Below are positions 7,784-16,968 of a stretch of 64,000 nucleotides of DNA, in pieces; position 1 is the first letter of the stretch; every line of letters begins with the position of its first letter. The notes beneath the pieces were generated by a model. It made no database searches and was not told where the DNA came from. It saw only the letters and a program-made list of their open reading frames with translations. The position numbers and the translations under genes are program-made. This stretch comes from Arenimonas composti TR7-09 = DSM 18010 (lineage in GTDB: Bacteria > Pseudomonadota > Gammaproteobacteria > Xanthomonadales > Xanthomonadaceae): contig NZ_AUFF01000001.1 of the NCBI RefSeq assembly GCF_000426365.1, forward strand, positions 496,001 through 560,000. Direction: 5' to 3'.

Positions 7784-8926
7784 ATGACTTCACGCCGCGA
7801 CCTGTTCAAGTACGCCGCCATCGCCACCGCCGCCGCCACCTTGCCGTCGATCGGCAGCGCGTCGGCGCCCGCCCGCATCGAGAAGGCGGCGCGGCCGCTG
7901 CGCATCCTGATCCTCGGCGGCACCGGTTTCACCGGGCCGTTCCAGGTCGCGTATGCGCTGGCGCGCGGGCACAAGGTGACGCTGTTCAACCGCGGCCGGC
8001 GGCCGTCGCCGGAGTGGCCGGGCGAGGTCGAGCAGCTGCACGGCGACCGCAACACCGGTGACCTGAAGGCGCTCGAGGGCCGCGAGTGGGACGTCTGCAT
8101 CGACAACCCGACCTCGCTGCCGTTCTGGGTGCGCGATGCCGGCAAGGTGCTGGCCGGCAAGGTCGGGCATTACCTGTTCATCTCGACGATCTCGGTCTAT
8201 GCCGACGGCTCGCAACACGGTATCGACGAGAATTCGCCGGTCGCGCCGTACAAGGGCAGCGATGCGATGGCGGAGACGCAGGACACGCTGCGCGCCGACA
8301 TCGGCAACCTCTACGGCCCGCTGAAGGCGCTGAGCGAGGCGGAGGCGCGCAAGCAGTTCGGCGAGCGCACGACGATCGTGCGCCCGGGTTACATCGTCGG
8401 CCCACGCGACGACACCGACCGCTTCACCTACTGGCCGAAGCGCATCGCCGAAGGTGGCGAGATCCTCGTGCCGGGCGACGGCCAGGATCCGGTGCAGATC
8501 ATCGATGGCCGCGACCTCGGCGAATGGATGATCCGCCTGGCCGAGAACGGTACCACCGGCACCTTCAACGCCGTCGGCCCGGACTACACGTTGACCACCG
8601 ACGCGATGGTGCACGGCTGCCACGCGGTGACCGGCGGGCCGGCGACCTTCACCCACGTGCCCTTCGAGTTCCTCGCGAACCAGGAAGGGGCCGACTTCCC
8701 GATCTGGGTGCCGCGCGCCGGCACGCCGTTCTCCGGCTACGGCACCGTCAGCAATGCGAAGGCGATCGCCGCCGGGCTGACGTTCCGGCCGTTGGCGACC
8801 ACGGTCGCGGAGCTGCTCGAGTGGTACCGCGGCCTGCCGGCCGAGCGCCAGGCGGAAGTCCGCGCCGGCATCTCCCGCGAGAAGGAAGCGGAGATCCTCG
8901 CGGCCTGGGCGGCGAACCGGGGCTAG
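7784..8926 (+). CDS. Tat-exported NAD-dependent epimerase/dehydratase-like protein
   Basis: A 380-residue protein that opens with a twin-arginine signal (TSRRDLFKYAAIATAAAT), so it is expected to be exported folded. Next is a Rossmann nucleotide-binding motif (ILILGGTGFTG, about residues 42-52), the extended-SDR segment HYLFISTISVYADG, and LYGPLKALSEAEA. That last segment holds the YxxxK pair of the catalytic site (Y and K of YGPLK). The C-terminal part resembles isoflavone reductase-like and NDP-sugar epimerase proteins. Export of a NAD(P)-dependent fold is unusual but known for Tat substrates. Substrate unknown. GAAGAG before the ATG may serve as ribosome site. Confidence 0.82.
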   Translation: MTSRRDLFKYAAIATAAATLPSIGSASAPARIEKAARPLRILILGGTGFTGPFQVAYALARGHKVTLFNRGRRPSPEWPGEVEQLHGDRNTGDLKALEGREWDVCIDNPTSLPFWVRDAGKVLAGKVGHYLFISTISVYADGSQHGIDENSPVAPYKGSDAMAETQDTLRADIGNLYGPLKALSEAEARKQFGERTTIVRPGYIVGPRDDTDRFTYWPKRIAEGGEILVPGDGQDPVQIIDGRDLGEWMIRLAENGTTGTFNAVGPDYTLTTDAMVHGCHAVTGGPATFTHVPFEFLANQEGADFPIWVPRAGTPFSGYGTVSNAKAIAAGLTFRPLATTVAELLEWYRGLPAERQAEVRAGISREKEAEILAAWAANRG

Positions 8927-9080
8927 TCGACCGCGGGGCGGAAGGCACGCGACGCCGCCTTGGCGCCGGCGCCGGAGGCCGGGCGTGCAGGGTTTCCGGG
9001 GAGGGTGACGCCGCCGCGTCCGCCGGCTAGGGTGTAGCCATCGCCGCGCGGGGAGCGCGGCGGGAAGGCGAAGGGGAGGC

Positions 9081-10919
9081 ATGCGGAAAGGCGCATTCGC
9101 GCGGGCCTGGCTCGCGATCCTGGGCACGTCGGCGCTGCTGGCGGCGATTGCCCCGTGGGCAGCGCCGGCGCCGCCGGTGACGGCACCCGCCTTCGACCTC
9201 GCCGCCTACCGCCTACTGGCGGCCAGCGACCGCGAGGCCGGCATCGCCGAGGGCCGGCGCGTCCTCGACGCCGGCCTCTTCGACGCCGATCCGAGCGGCG
9301 AACGCCAGCTGCTCTGGTACATGGGCGGCGCCGCGATCGGCATGCCGGACGACGTCGCCCTCGGTGAGGTCGTGCTGCGCCTGGAAGGCCTGAGCGCCAC
9401 CGGCCGCGACCCGCTCGGCGGCCATTACGCGGGCCTGCTGCGCGGCGCCCGCCTCATCGACCAGGGCAACACCGGCGACGGCCTGGCGCGGATACTGGAA
9501 GCCGCCAACGCGCTGATGCGCGAACCCGAGCGCAGCGAACGCATCGTCGCCGCCGCCGAGCTGTGCCGCGCCTACGTCGCCGCCGAGCGCCCGTCGCAGG
9601 CGCAGCCGCACTGCCGCGAGCACACCCGGCTGGTGCGCGAGTCCGGCGACGCGGTGGCGCTCGGCCGCGCCGAATACCTCGAAGCCAGCGTGCTCAGCCG
9701 GCTCGACCTCTACGAACAGGCGGTGCCGCTGTGGCAGCGCGCGCGCCGGCGTTTCCTCGAGGCCGGTCTGCCGGCGCTGGCGGGGCGCGCCGCCGGCAGC
9801 CTCGCCGGCGACCTGGTGGCGCTGCGCCGCTTCGACGAGGCGCTGACGATGGCGCGCGAGTCGTCGGAAGCCGCCGAAGCGGCCGGCAATCCGATCAGCC
9901 GGCTGTATGCCGAGTCCGCCATCGCCTCCGCCCAGCTCGGCCTCGGCCGCACCGGCGCGGCGCTGGCGACGATCGACGCGGCGATCGCCGGCATGGCCGC
10001 GATCGACCATCCCGGCCTGCTCGCCAGCCTGCTGGAAACGCGCCTGCAGGTCCTCGAGGCCAGTGGCGCCGATGCGGCCGTCCTGGCCGGGGAACAGGCG
10101 CGGCTGGTGGCGCTGGCGGCGCCGGAGATGGATGCGGAGGAACACGACCTGGTCACCGACCTCGAGCAGCGCTACCGCGAACGCGAGCAGGCGCTGCGCA
10201 TCCGCGAGCTGGAGAACGCCAACCAGGCCGCGGCGCTGGAACTGGAACGCCAGCGCGACCACGTCGCCCGCCGTGAGGCGGCGCTGGAGGCGCAGCAGCG
10301 CACGACCCTGTACGCGATCGTCGCCGCGAGCGCGCTGGCGCTGGCGCTGGTGGTCGGCGCGCTGCTGCTGCGCTCGCAGCGCCGGCTGGCGACCAGCCTG
10401 CACCAGCAGGCCTATCGCGACGCCCTGACCACGCTGCCGAACCGGCGGGCGATGCTCGAACAGGCGCAGGCGCTGCTGGCGGAAGCCGGCGCCGCGGGCC
10501 GCGGCCATGCGCTGCTGATGGTCGACGTCGATCACTTCAAGGCGATCAACGACCGCGGTGGCCACCCGTTCGGCGACCGCGTGCTGGCCGCCGTCGCCGG
10601 CTGCCTGCAGGTGGCCTGCGCGGATCGCGCCAGCGTCGGCCGCTTCGGCGGCGAGGAGTTCCTGGTACTGGCGCCGGCGCGCGGCCGCGACGGTGCCGTT
10701 GCGCTCGGCGAGGACCTGCGCGCCTGCGTCGCGGCACTGCGCCTCCAGGACGGCGACCGTCCCGAGCCGGTGGCGGTCAGCGTCGGCATCGCGGTGCTCG
10801 ACGCCTCGACGCCGAGTCTGGCGGCATGGATCGCGGCGGCGGATGCGGCCCTGTACCGGGCGAAGCGCGAGGGGCGGGATCGCGTCGTCCTCCACGCCAT
10901 CGCCCCCACCCCATTGTAG
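9081..10919 (+). CDS. membrane diguanylate cyclase with helical-repeat sensor region
   Basis: A 612-residue protein: an N-terminal signal/anchor helix (residues 10-30), a long helical, TPR-like region (about 45-350) expected in the periplasm, a coiled coil (YREREQALRIRELENANQA), one membrane helix (about 407-430), and a C-terminal GGDEF domain. The active-site loop is RFGGEEF near residue 521, and DVDHFKAINDRGGHPFGD carries the metal and GTP contacts, so cyclase activity is expected. The inhibitory RxxD site is missing: the aligned residues are Ala and Ala. Its TAG stop (10917-10919) is part of the REP repeat that follows. The sensed signal is unknown. Confidence 0.88.
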   Translation: MRKGAFARAWLAILGTSALLAAIAPWAAPAPPVTAPAFDLAAYRLLAASDREAGIAEGRRVLDAGLFDADPSGERQLLWYMGGAAIGMPDDVALGEVVLRLEGLSATGRDPLGGHYAGLLRGARLIDQGNTGDGLARILEAANALMREPERSERIVAAAELCRAYVAAERPSQAQPHCREHTRLVRESGDAVALGRAEYLEASVLSRLDLYEQAVPLWQRARRRFLEAGLPALAGRAAGSLAGDLVALRRFDEALTMARESSEAAEAAGNPISRLYAESAIASAQLGLGRTGAALATIDAAIAGMAAIDHPGLLASLLETRLQVLEASGADAAVLAGEQARLVALAAPEMDAEEHDLVTDLEQRYREREQALRIRELENANQAAALELERQRDHVARREAALEAQQRTTLYAIVAASALALALVVGALLLRSQRRLATSLHQQAYRDALTTLPNRRAMLEQAQALLAEAGAAGRGHALLMVDVDHFKAINDRGGHPFGDRVLAAVAGCLQVACADRASVGRFGGEEFLVLAPARGRDGAVALGEDLRACVAALRLQDGDRPEPVAVSVGIAVLDASTPSLAAWIAAADAALYRAKREGRDRVVLHAIAPTPL

Positions 10920-11048
10920 GAGCGGCTTCAGCCGCGATCGCTCCCTCGCACTAAGCCGCGATCGCCCGATCGCCCGATCGCGAGAAGCTCCGGCGGCACG
11001 GGGAAAGGGAATGGGATACAGCAGAATCGCGGCTGAAGCCGCTCCTAC
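10916..11048. repeat. inverted REP-like pair between converging genes
   Basis: A forward copy of GTAGGAGCGGCTTCAGCCGC plus GAT (10916-10938) and an exact inverted copy (11026-11048) flank 87 bases that include tandem CGATCGCC words (about 10958-10980). The forward copy supplies the TAG stop of the cyclase gene, and the inverted copy supplies the TAG stop of the yihY gene on the other strand. Each copy contains its own small hairpin (GCGGC-TTCA-GCCGC). Confidence 0.95.
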
Positions 11049-11932
11049 GAGGGGCGTCGGATCTGGGTGGGGCGTTTGCCGGCGGTCTCGTCGAGCACCG
11101 CCGTGACCAGCGCGCTGCCGAAGAACACCAGCGCCGCGTAATACATCCACACCAGCATCAGCACCGGCGCCGCGAACGCGCCGTAGGGGCTCGCCGGCGC
11201 CGAGTAGGCCAGCCACTGGCCGATGCCCCAGCGGCCGAGCACGAACAGCGAGGCGGTCAAGGTGCCGCCGACGAAGGCCATCGCCCAGCGCACGCGGCGG
11301 TCGGGCAGGAAGCGGTAGAGCAGGGCGAACGCGAACGCGTACACCAGCAGCGACACGATGTCGGCCATCGCCGGCACCAGCGTCGGCACCCGCGCGAACG
11401 CGAACTGCACCGCCGTCGTCAGCGTCATCGACACCAGCAGCAGGAAACCGAGCGCGAACACGATGCCGAACGAGAACACCCGCTTGCGCAGCCAGGCGAG
11501 GGCGCCGCCGCGCAGCTCGTCCGGGCTCGTCGCGAAGATCAGGTTCAGCGTCGACTGCAGGTGCGCGAACACGATCGTCGCGGCGACGAAGAGCAGGGCG
11601 GTGTTCCACCAGCCGGCCACCGAACCCAGGTCCGGCCGCGATTCCGCGTTGGCGATGATCGTCGCCGCGACCTCACCGGCGGCGTCGCCCGCGAGCCCGG
11701 CGATCTGCGCCACCAGTGCGTCCTGCGCGCTCGGCATCAGCGAGGCGGTCAGCCACAGCACGATCAGCAGCAGCGGCGCCAGCGAGATCAGCGCGTACAG
11801 GCTCAGCGCCGCCGCCTGCGCCAGCAGGTCGATCGCGATGAAGCGGCTCGCGACCTTCCACGCGAAGCTCGATTCCAGGCGGGCGGCGGCCCGCTGCAGC
11901 CAGGGGTGTTTGCGTTCTCCGGGCGTCGCCAT
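11045..11932 (-). CDS. YihY/BrkB family inner-membrane protein
   Basis: A 295-residue integral membrane protein with about six hydrophobic helices (for example LAQAAALSLYALISLAPLLL, VFSFGIVFALGFLLLVSM, PYGAFAAPVLMLVWMYYAAL). The layout and the late motif PYGAFAAPVLMLVWMYYAALVFFGSAL match YihY/BrkB proteins. Function in the family is not settled; the old RNase BN name is wrong for it. It lies 3 bases downstream of the VOC gene on the same strand, so the two are probably one transcript. The stop codon TAG (11045-11047) comes from the REP repeat. Confidence 0.9.
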   Translation of the reverse strand: MATPGERKHPWLQRAAARLESSFAWKVASRFIAIDLLAQAAALSLYALISLAPLLLIVLWLTASLMPSAQDALVAQIAGLAGDAAGEVAATIIANAESRPDLGSVAGWWNTALLFVAATIVFAHLQSTLNLIFATSPDELRGGALAWLRKRVFSFGIVFALGFLLLVSMTLTTAVQFAFARVPTLVPAMADIVSLLVYAFAFALLYRFLPDRRVRWAMAFVGGTLTASLFVLGRWGIGQWLAYSAPASPYGAFAAPVLMLVWMYYAALVFFGSALVTAVLDETAGKRPTQIRRPS

Positions 11933-11935
11933 CGC

Positions 11936-12247
11936 TCAGAACGTGATGCGCACCGAGGGCGCGCTGCGCTCGGCCTCGCCGTGGAAGACCGCCTCGATGT
12001 TGTTGCCGGCGGGATCGAGCACGAAGGCGGCGTAGTAGCCGGGGTGGTAGGAGCGCTCGCCGGGAGCGCCGTGATCGCTGCCGCCGGCGGCGAGCGCGGC
12101 GTGGTGGAAGGCGTCGACCATCGCCCGGTCGCGGGCCTGGAAGGCCAGGTGCAGGCGTCCGGTGAGACGGCCGTCGGCGGCGAGGTCGGGCACGACCAGC
12201 TGGACGTGGTCGATCAGGCGGCCGCGGTGCAGTTCGTTGGTTTCCAT
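11936..12247 (-). CDS. VOC (glyoxalase-like) protein, internally shortened
   Basis: A 103-residue protein of the vicinal oxygen chelate superfamily. The N-terminal strand is present (LIDHVQLVVPDLA), then the sequence jumps to GRLHLAFQARDRAMVDAF, then GERSYHPGYYAAFVLDPAGN and NIEAVFHGEA. Relatives have about 125-130 residues, with a helix and three strands between the DHV strand and the HLAF strand; here about 25-40 residues are absent at residues 22-30. Metal ligands H (DHV) and E (NIEAV) are kept. It could be a working short form or a decaying gene. Start is the ATG at 12247; the gene precedes yihY by 3 bases. Confidence 0.75.
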   Translation of the reverse strand: METNELHRGRLIDHVQLVVPDLAADGRLTGRLHLAFQARDRAMVDAFHHAALAAGGSDHGAPGERSYHPGYYAAFVLDPAGNNIEAVFHGEAERSAPSVRITF

Positions 12248-12427
12248 GCGGGTTCTCCTCGGGCGGAGTGTGGATTCAGCCTTGCGGGCGTCGCGTGAAT
12301 CGAGACGGGGGGTCCCATTCCCTGCACGAGTCCGGCCTGCAGCTGAACGCGGAGGGCGGGTTTCACGCGGACCGTGCCGCCGCGACTGCGAGGCTTTCCG
12401 CCAGATCCCTTCGCGAGAGCCCCCGCC

Positions 12428-13171
12428 ATGAACGCTGCCGTCGCTTCCCCCGAACTGGCGCCTTGCCGGCCGCCGCTGTCCCTGCTCGGCAGCGAGCCGC
12501 TGCGCGCGGCGATGGAACTCGTCCGCCACACGCTCGCCGATACCGTGCCCGAGGAGGAGGCCAGCGACGGTCACCCGGTGCTGGTGATCCCCGGCCTCGG
12601 CAGCGACGGCCTCGCGCTGGCGCCGCTGCGTCGTTTCTGCGCGTCGCGCGGCTACCCGACCCTGGACTGGGAATACGGCCGCAACATCGGCCCGCGCGGC
12701 GACATCGACGCATGGCTCGACGGCCTCGCCGGACATGTCGGCCGGCTGCTGTCGCCGTACCGCCACCGCGCGACCCTGATCGGCTGGAGCCTCGGCGGCC
12801 TGTATGCGCGCGAGCTGGCCAAGCGCATGCGGCCGCGGGTCCGCCAGGTCATCACCCTCGGCACGCCCTTCGACCTCAATGCCGACCACACCAATGTCGG
12901 CTGGGTGCTGAAGCTGCTCGGTGGCCCGAGCGCAGACACCCTGGACGAAGCGATGGCGCAGCGCCTGCGCACGCCGCCACCGGTGCCGACGACCTCGATC
13001 TACAGCCGCGCCGACGGTGTCGTCGCCTGGCAGTGCTGCCGCCACGTCGGCAACCGCCGCCGCACCGTGCGCGACATCGAGGTCGAGGGCAGCCACCTGG
13101 GCATGGGCTGGAATCCCGAGGTGATGCGCATCGTCGGCGAACTCCTGAAGCCCGCCAGAAAGAACGCCTAG
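12428..13171 (+). CDS. alpha/beta hydrolase (lipase/esterase-like)
   Basis: A 247-residue hydrolase of the alpha/beta fold. The oxyanion region VLVIPGLGSDG comes first; the nucleophile elbow IGWSLGG puts the catalytic serine at S121. The acid is probably the Asp in SRADGVV and the base the His in VEGSHLGMG. No signal peptide is present. Similar proteins are annotated as cytosolic lipases or acyltransferases acting on hydrophobic substrates; specificity is unknown. The TAG stop overlaps the TAG stop of the converging kinase gene in a shared CTAG (13168-13171). Confidence 0.85.
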   Translation: MNAAVASPELAPCRPPLSLLGSEPLRAAMELVRHTLADTVPEEEASDGHPVLVIPGLGSDGLALAPLRRFCASRGYPTLDWEYGRNIGPRGDIDAWLDGLAGHVGRLLSPYRHRATLIGWSLGGLYARELAKRMRPRVRQVITLGTPFDLNADHTNVGWVLKLLGGPSADTLDEAMAQRLRTPPPVPTTSIYSRADGVVAWQCCRHVGNRRRTVRDIEVEGSHLGMGWNPEVMRIVGELLKPARKNA

Positions 13172-15642
13172 GAACCCCGTAGGAGCGGCTTCAGCCGCGA
13201 TGCCGTACCAATTCCAGGCCGGTTTCCCGCAACAGCATCGCGGCTGAAGCCGCTCCTACAGGGGGGGAGGAGGGCGCGGACGAGCTCGGGGTAGTCGACC
13301 GGCTTGACCAGGTGCACGTCGACGCCGGCCTCGCGCGAGCGCCGGCGGTCGCCTTCCTGGCCCCAGCCGCTGAGCGCGACGATCCGCAGCGACGCCGCCC
13401 AGGCGCGCCGGCGCAGTTCCCCGGCGACCTCGAAGCCGTTGCGGCCCGGCAGGCCGATGTCGAGCAGCAGCGCGTCCGGTCGCATCGCTTCGGCGCGGGT
13501 GATCGCAGTGTCCCCGTCGTGGGCGGTTTCGACGACCGCGCCCTCCACCTGCAGCAGCTCGGCGAGCGAGTCCGCGGCATCGACGTTGTCGTCGACGACC
13601 AGGATCTTCCAGCCGGCGAAGGTGGCGCCGCAGCGCGCGCTGCCGGCCGCGGCCGCCGCCACGGCGCCGGGATCGGCGGCGCGCGGCAGGGTGACCACGA
13701 ATTCGCTGCCGTGGCCGCGGCCGGCGCTGTGCACCGCGATGCTGCCGCCGTGCATCTCGACCAGCCCGCGCGCCAGCGCCAGGCCGATGCCGAGTCCGCC
13801 CTGGGCGCGATGCAGCGAGGGTTCGGCCTGCGAGAACATCTCGAACACCCGGGCCTGCATTTCGGCGGGAATGCCGACGCCCTGGTCGCGCACCCGCACG
13901 CGGACGACGCCGTCGCCGGCCTCGGACACCAGCTCGATGCGGCTGCCACGGTCGCTGTACTTGCAGGCGTTGATCAGCAGGTTGGCGAACACCTGCGCCA
14001 GGCGCACGCCGTCGGCGTCGACGAACAGCGGTGTGGCCGGGGCGCTGAGCTGCAGGGGGTGGTCGCCGCGTTCGACGTAGGGCGCCGCGGTCTCGAGCGC
14101 CGACTGCAGCACCGCGTCCAGGCGCAGCCTCTCGCGGCGCAGCTCGATGCGGCCGTTGGTGACGCGCACGACATCGAGCAGGTCCTCGAGCAGGCGCACC
14201 ATCTGCCGCAGCTGGCGGTCGATCACCTCGTGGGCCTGGCGTACCACCGCGTCTTCGGGGCTGCCGTGGCGGATCAGGTAGAGCGACGTCGCGATCGGTG
14301 CCAGCGGATTGCGCAGCTCGTGCCCGAGGGTCGCCAGGAATTCGTGCCGGCGCACGTCGGCGAGCCGGGCCTCGGTGATGTCGCGGGCGGTGCCGACCAC
14401 GCGTTCGGCGACGCCGTCGCGGAAGCTGGCCTTGCCGGTGAACTGCACCCAGCGCAGGCGGCCGTCGGCCTGGCTGCGGACGCGGAACTCGGCGGCGAAG
14501 TGACCGTCGCCGGCCGGGTCGAGGGCGCGCGCCAGCGCCGCTTCCATGACCGGGCGATCGGCGGCTTCGATCGCATCGACGAAGCCGGCGTAGTCCACCG
14601 GCGCGTCCGGCGCCAGGCCCCAGAGCGCATGCATGCGCGCGTCCCAGTCGATCGCTCCGGTCGCCGGGTCGTAGACGTGGATGCCGAGGTCGGCGGCGTC
14701 GCAGGCCAGATGCAGCTGTTCGGTGCGCCGCTGCAGCGCTTCCTGGGCGAGGTGGCGGCTGGTGACGTCGGAGCCGATCACGAAAATGCCGTAGATGCGG
14801 CCGCGCTCGTCGCGGATCGGCTGGTAGACGAAGTCGAGGCGGCGTATGCCGCCGCCGAGATGGTCCGGGAGTTCGACCTCCGCATCGAGGGCGATGTGCG
14901 GTTCGCCGGTGGCCAGCACGCCGTCGAGAAGGTCGACGAAGCCCTGGCGGACGGCCCAGGGCAGGACTTCCGCGACCGGTTTGCCGAGGATCTCGTCACC
15001 GGCACCGATCAGTGCGTGGTAGCCCGGATTCGCGAACCGGAACACGTGCCGTGGCCCCTCGAGCAGGCAGACGAAGCCCGGCGCCTGCTGGAAGAGCTGG
15101 CGCCAGCGCAGCTCGGCGGCGCGCACGCGCCGTTCGGCCAGCACCTGTTCGGTGGTCTCGGTGCACAGCACCAGCACGCCACCGATGCCGTTGGCGGCGG
15201 TGGCGTCGTCGATCGGGCTGTAGCTGTAGGTCCAGTAGACCTCGTCGCGGCGGCCGTGGCGGTCGATCGGCACCAGCGCGTTCTCGTGCCAGGTCGACCC
15301 CTTGCCGTCCATGACGTACTGGATCTGCGGGCCGATGATGTCCCAGATCTCCGGCCACCAGTCGCGGCCGCGGCCGCCGAGCATGCCGGGATGCTTTTCC
15401 GGGCCGAGCGAACGCGCGTAGGCGTCGTTGTACAGGCAGACCAGTTCCGGACCGAGGAACAGGAAGACCGGGTGGTTCGTCGTCAGCATCAGGCGAACGA
15501 CGGTGCGCCACGAGGGCGACCAGTCCGGGACGTCGCCCAGCGCTGTCCCTGACCACGGAAACGCGCGGATGCGCGCGCCCATCTCGCCGCCGCCGTGCAG
15601 GAAACCATGGTCGCGGTCGGGATCGGGACGCTCGTCGGCCAT
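13168..15642 (-). CDS. PAS-domain hybrid histidine kinase
   Basis: An 824-residue cytosolic sensor kinase without membrane helices. Order: an N-terminal PAS-like region with WPEIWDIIGPQIQYVMDGKG, further PAS domains (about 170-290 and 300-420), the phospho-acceptor HisKA helix (LGHELRNPLAP, H441), the ATPase domain (NLLINACKYSD, DQGVGIP, GLGIGLALARGLVEMHGG), and a C-terminal receiver (D728 in LLLDIGLPG, Lys in LVKPVD). This is a typical soluble hybrid kinase, probably passing phosphate to a separate partner; none is adjacent. The last 28 residues (beginning CRSGFSRDA and ending RLKPLLRGS) are translation of the REP pair at 13179-13259, so this tail is repeat-derived. Confidence 0.9.
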   Translation of the reverse strand: MADERPDPDRDHGFLHGGGEMGARIRAFPWSGTALGDVPDWSPSWRTVVRLMLTTNHPVFLFLGPELVCLYNDAYARSLGPEKHPGMLGGRGRDWWPEIWDIIGPQIQYVMDGKGSTWHENALVPIDRHGRRDEVYWTYSYSPIDDATAANGIGGVLVLCTETTEQVLAERRVRAAELRWRQLFQQAPGFVCLLEGPRHVFRFANPGYHALIGAGDEILGKPVAEVLPWAVRQGFVDLLDGVLATGEPHIALDAEVELPDHLGGGIRRLDFVYQPIRDERGRIYGIFVIGSDVTSRHLAQEALQRRTEQLHLACDAADLGIHVYDPATGAIDWDARMHALWGLAPDAPVDYAGFVDAIEAADRPVMEAALARALDPAGDGHFAAEFRVRSQADGRLRWVQFTGKASFRDGVAERVVGTARDITEARLADVRRHEFLATLGHELRNPLAPIATSLYLIRHGSPEDAVVRQAHEVIDRQLRQMVRLLEDLLDVVRVTNGRIELRRERLRLDAVLQSALETAAPYVERGDHPLQLSAPATPLFVDADGVRLAQVFANLLINACKYSDRGSRIELVSEAGDGVVRVRVRDQGVGIPAEMQARVFEMFSQAEPSLHRAQGGLGIGLALARGLVEMHGGSIAVHSAGRGHGSEFVVTLPRAADPGAVAAAAAGSARCGATFAGWKILVVDDNVDAADSLAELLQVEGAVVETAHDGDTAITRAEAMRPDALLLDIGLPGRNGFEVAGELRRRAWAASLRIVALSGWGQEGDRRRSREAGVDVHLVKPVDYPELVRALLPPCRSGFSRDAVAGNRPGIGTASRLKPLLRGS
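13179..13259. repeat. inverted REP-like pair read through as coding tail
   Basis: A forward copy (13179-13201) and an inverted copy (13237-13259) of the GTAGGAGCGGCTTCAGCCGC repeat are separated by 35 bases. Unlike the pairs elsewhere in the window, it lies inside an open frame: the hybrid kinase gene on the minus strand continues through both arms and stops at 13170. Confidence 0.95.
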
Positions 15643-15781
15643 GCGGAAACTCGCCTGGGAATGGACGATTATTCATACGCGACGGACGGGGGTGTGAAGG
15701 GCACGCGAAGAATCGCGCGGCGGCCATTGCGACGGAGCGCCGCGACCCCAGATCATTCGGCGGACACGAGAGGAGACCGCC

Positions 15782-16048
15782 ATGGCCACCGGCTGGGCCG
15801 GCGACGGCGCCGTACAGGATCAGATCGACGCGACGGTGAAGGACGCCATCGAACGCGCGCGCGGGCAGCTGCCGAAGGGCGAGAGCCTGCGCCGCTGCGA
15901 GGAGTGCGATGCGCCGATCCCGGAAGCGCGGCGACGGGCGCTGCCCGGCGTGCGCCTGTGCGTGCCTTGCCAGGAAGCGCACGACCTCGACCAGAAGGCG
16001 ATGAGCGGCTACAACCGCCGCGGATCGAAAGACAGCCAGTTGCGCTGA
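15782..16048 (+). CDS. DksA/TraR-type zinc finger protein, YbiI-like
   Basis: An 88-residue protein closely resembling E. coli YbiI. It has the opening MATGWAGDGAVQDQIDATV, the C4 zinc finger with C39, C42, C60 and C63 (CEECDAPIPEARRRALPGVR, then LCVPCQ), and the near-invariant C-terminus GYNRRGSKDSQLR. The DksA coiled-coil arm is absent, as in YbiI and TraR-like short forms. DksA-family proteins bind RNA polymerase through the secondary channel; whether YbiI does so is not established. A ribosome site GAGGAG lies 8 bases upstream. The gene is divergent from the hybrid kinase. Confidence 0.92.
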   Translation: MATGWAGDGAVQDQIDATVKDAIERARGQLPKGESLRRCEECDAPIPEARRRALPGVRLCVPCQEAHDLDQKAMSGYNRRGSKDSQLR

Positions 16049-16227
16049 CGTGCCCGTTCCGTTGCAGCGCCGACGTCGACAGCCCGCGCGCATTCGGCAT
16101 CGGCGGAGAAACGTGCGCTGTTTCGCGGAATATCCGCTCGCACTGAACCGTCGCTGATTCTCACCCCGTAAGCAGCCATGACCGATGGCCCATACGGGCC
16201 GTGCGGGCCGGGGCGCAGGCTCCGCGC

Positions 16228-16851
16228 ATGAACACCTCGCTGCTGATCGTCGACGACTTCCTCGCCAACGCCGAGGCGCTGCGCGCGGCGGCGCTGCGCA
16301 TGGACTTCCCGCCGGTCGACGGCATGTTCCCGGGACGGAATTCGCGCGAGCGCCTGCTGATCGAAGGGCTCGACGCCCAGGTCTCGCGCCTGCTCGGTGA
16401 ATGCGTCGAAGGCATGCCCGGCCCGCAGGCCCACGGCCGCTTCCGCCTGGCGCTGGCCGGCGACCGTGGCCGCGCCGGCGTGCACGTCGATGCGGCGCAC
16501 TGGTCCGGCATCCTCTATCTGACACCGAACGAACACGCCCGCGGCGGCACCGAGTTCTACCGGCACCGGCCGACCGGTTTCGAGGTCGCGCCTTCCGACG
16601 ATGCCGATGCCCTGCGGTTCGGTCACCGCGACGCGAAGTCGATGGTCAGCAGCCTGCTCGCGAGCGACACCCTGGACCCGTCGAAATGGGAACTGACGAT
16701 GCGCGTGCCGATGCGCTTCAACCGCCTCGTGCTGTTCCGCCCGTGGCTCTGGCATACCGCCGGCGAAAACTTCGGCACCACCCCGGAAGACGGCCGCCTG
16801 GTCTACCTGATGTTCTTCCGCTCGGCCGCGGCGCTCTGCCGCGTCGCCTGA
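16228..16851 (+). CDS. DUF6445-type protein (2-oxoglutarate oxygenase-like)
   Basis: A 207-residue cytosolic protein. The pattern fits DUF6445: LIVDDFLANAEALRAAALRM at the start, GVHVDAAHWSGILYLTPNEH in the middle, and FNRLVLFRPWLWHTAGENFG near the end. The central HxD (HVD) and the late His (WHTAG) and Arg resemble the 2-His-1-carboxylate iron site and 2-oxoglutarate arginine of the Fe(II)/2OG oxygenase fold. Substrate unknown; relatives often sit in polysaccharide-use loci, but none is here. I start at the ATG at 16228; an in-frame GTG lies nine codons upstream. Confidence 0.75.
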   Translation: MNTSLLIVDDFLANAEALRAAALRMDFPPVDGMFPGRNSRERLLIEGLDAQVSRLLGECVEGMPGPQAHGRFRLALAGDRGRAGVHVDAAHWSGILYLTPNEHARGGTEFYRHRPTGFEVAPSDDADALRFGHRDAKSMVSSLLASDTLDPSKWELTMRVPMRFNRLVLFRPWLWHTAGENFGTTPEDGRLVYLMFFRSAAALCRVA

Positions 16852-16968
16852 GCGCGACGCCGGCGGCTTCTTCACGCCGGATCGCCGGCGCCGGCGCCAC
16901 GCTCCCGCGACCCCACGGAGAGCCGGCTCGGGTTCGTGCGCCGCGACAGCCCGAAGATCGCCCTCCTA

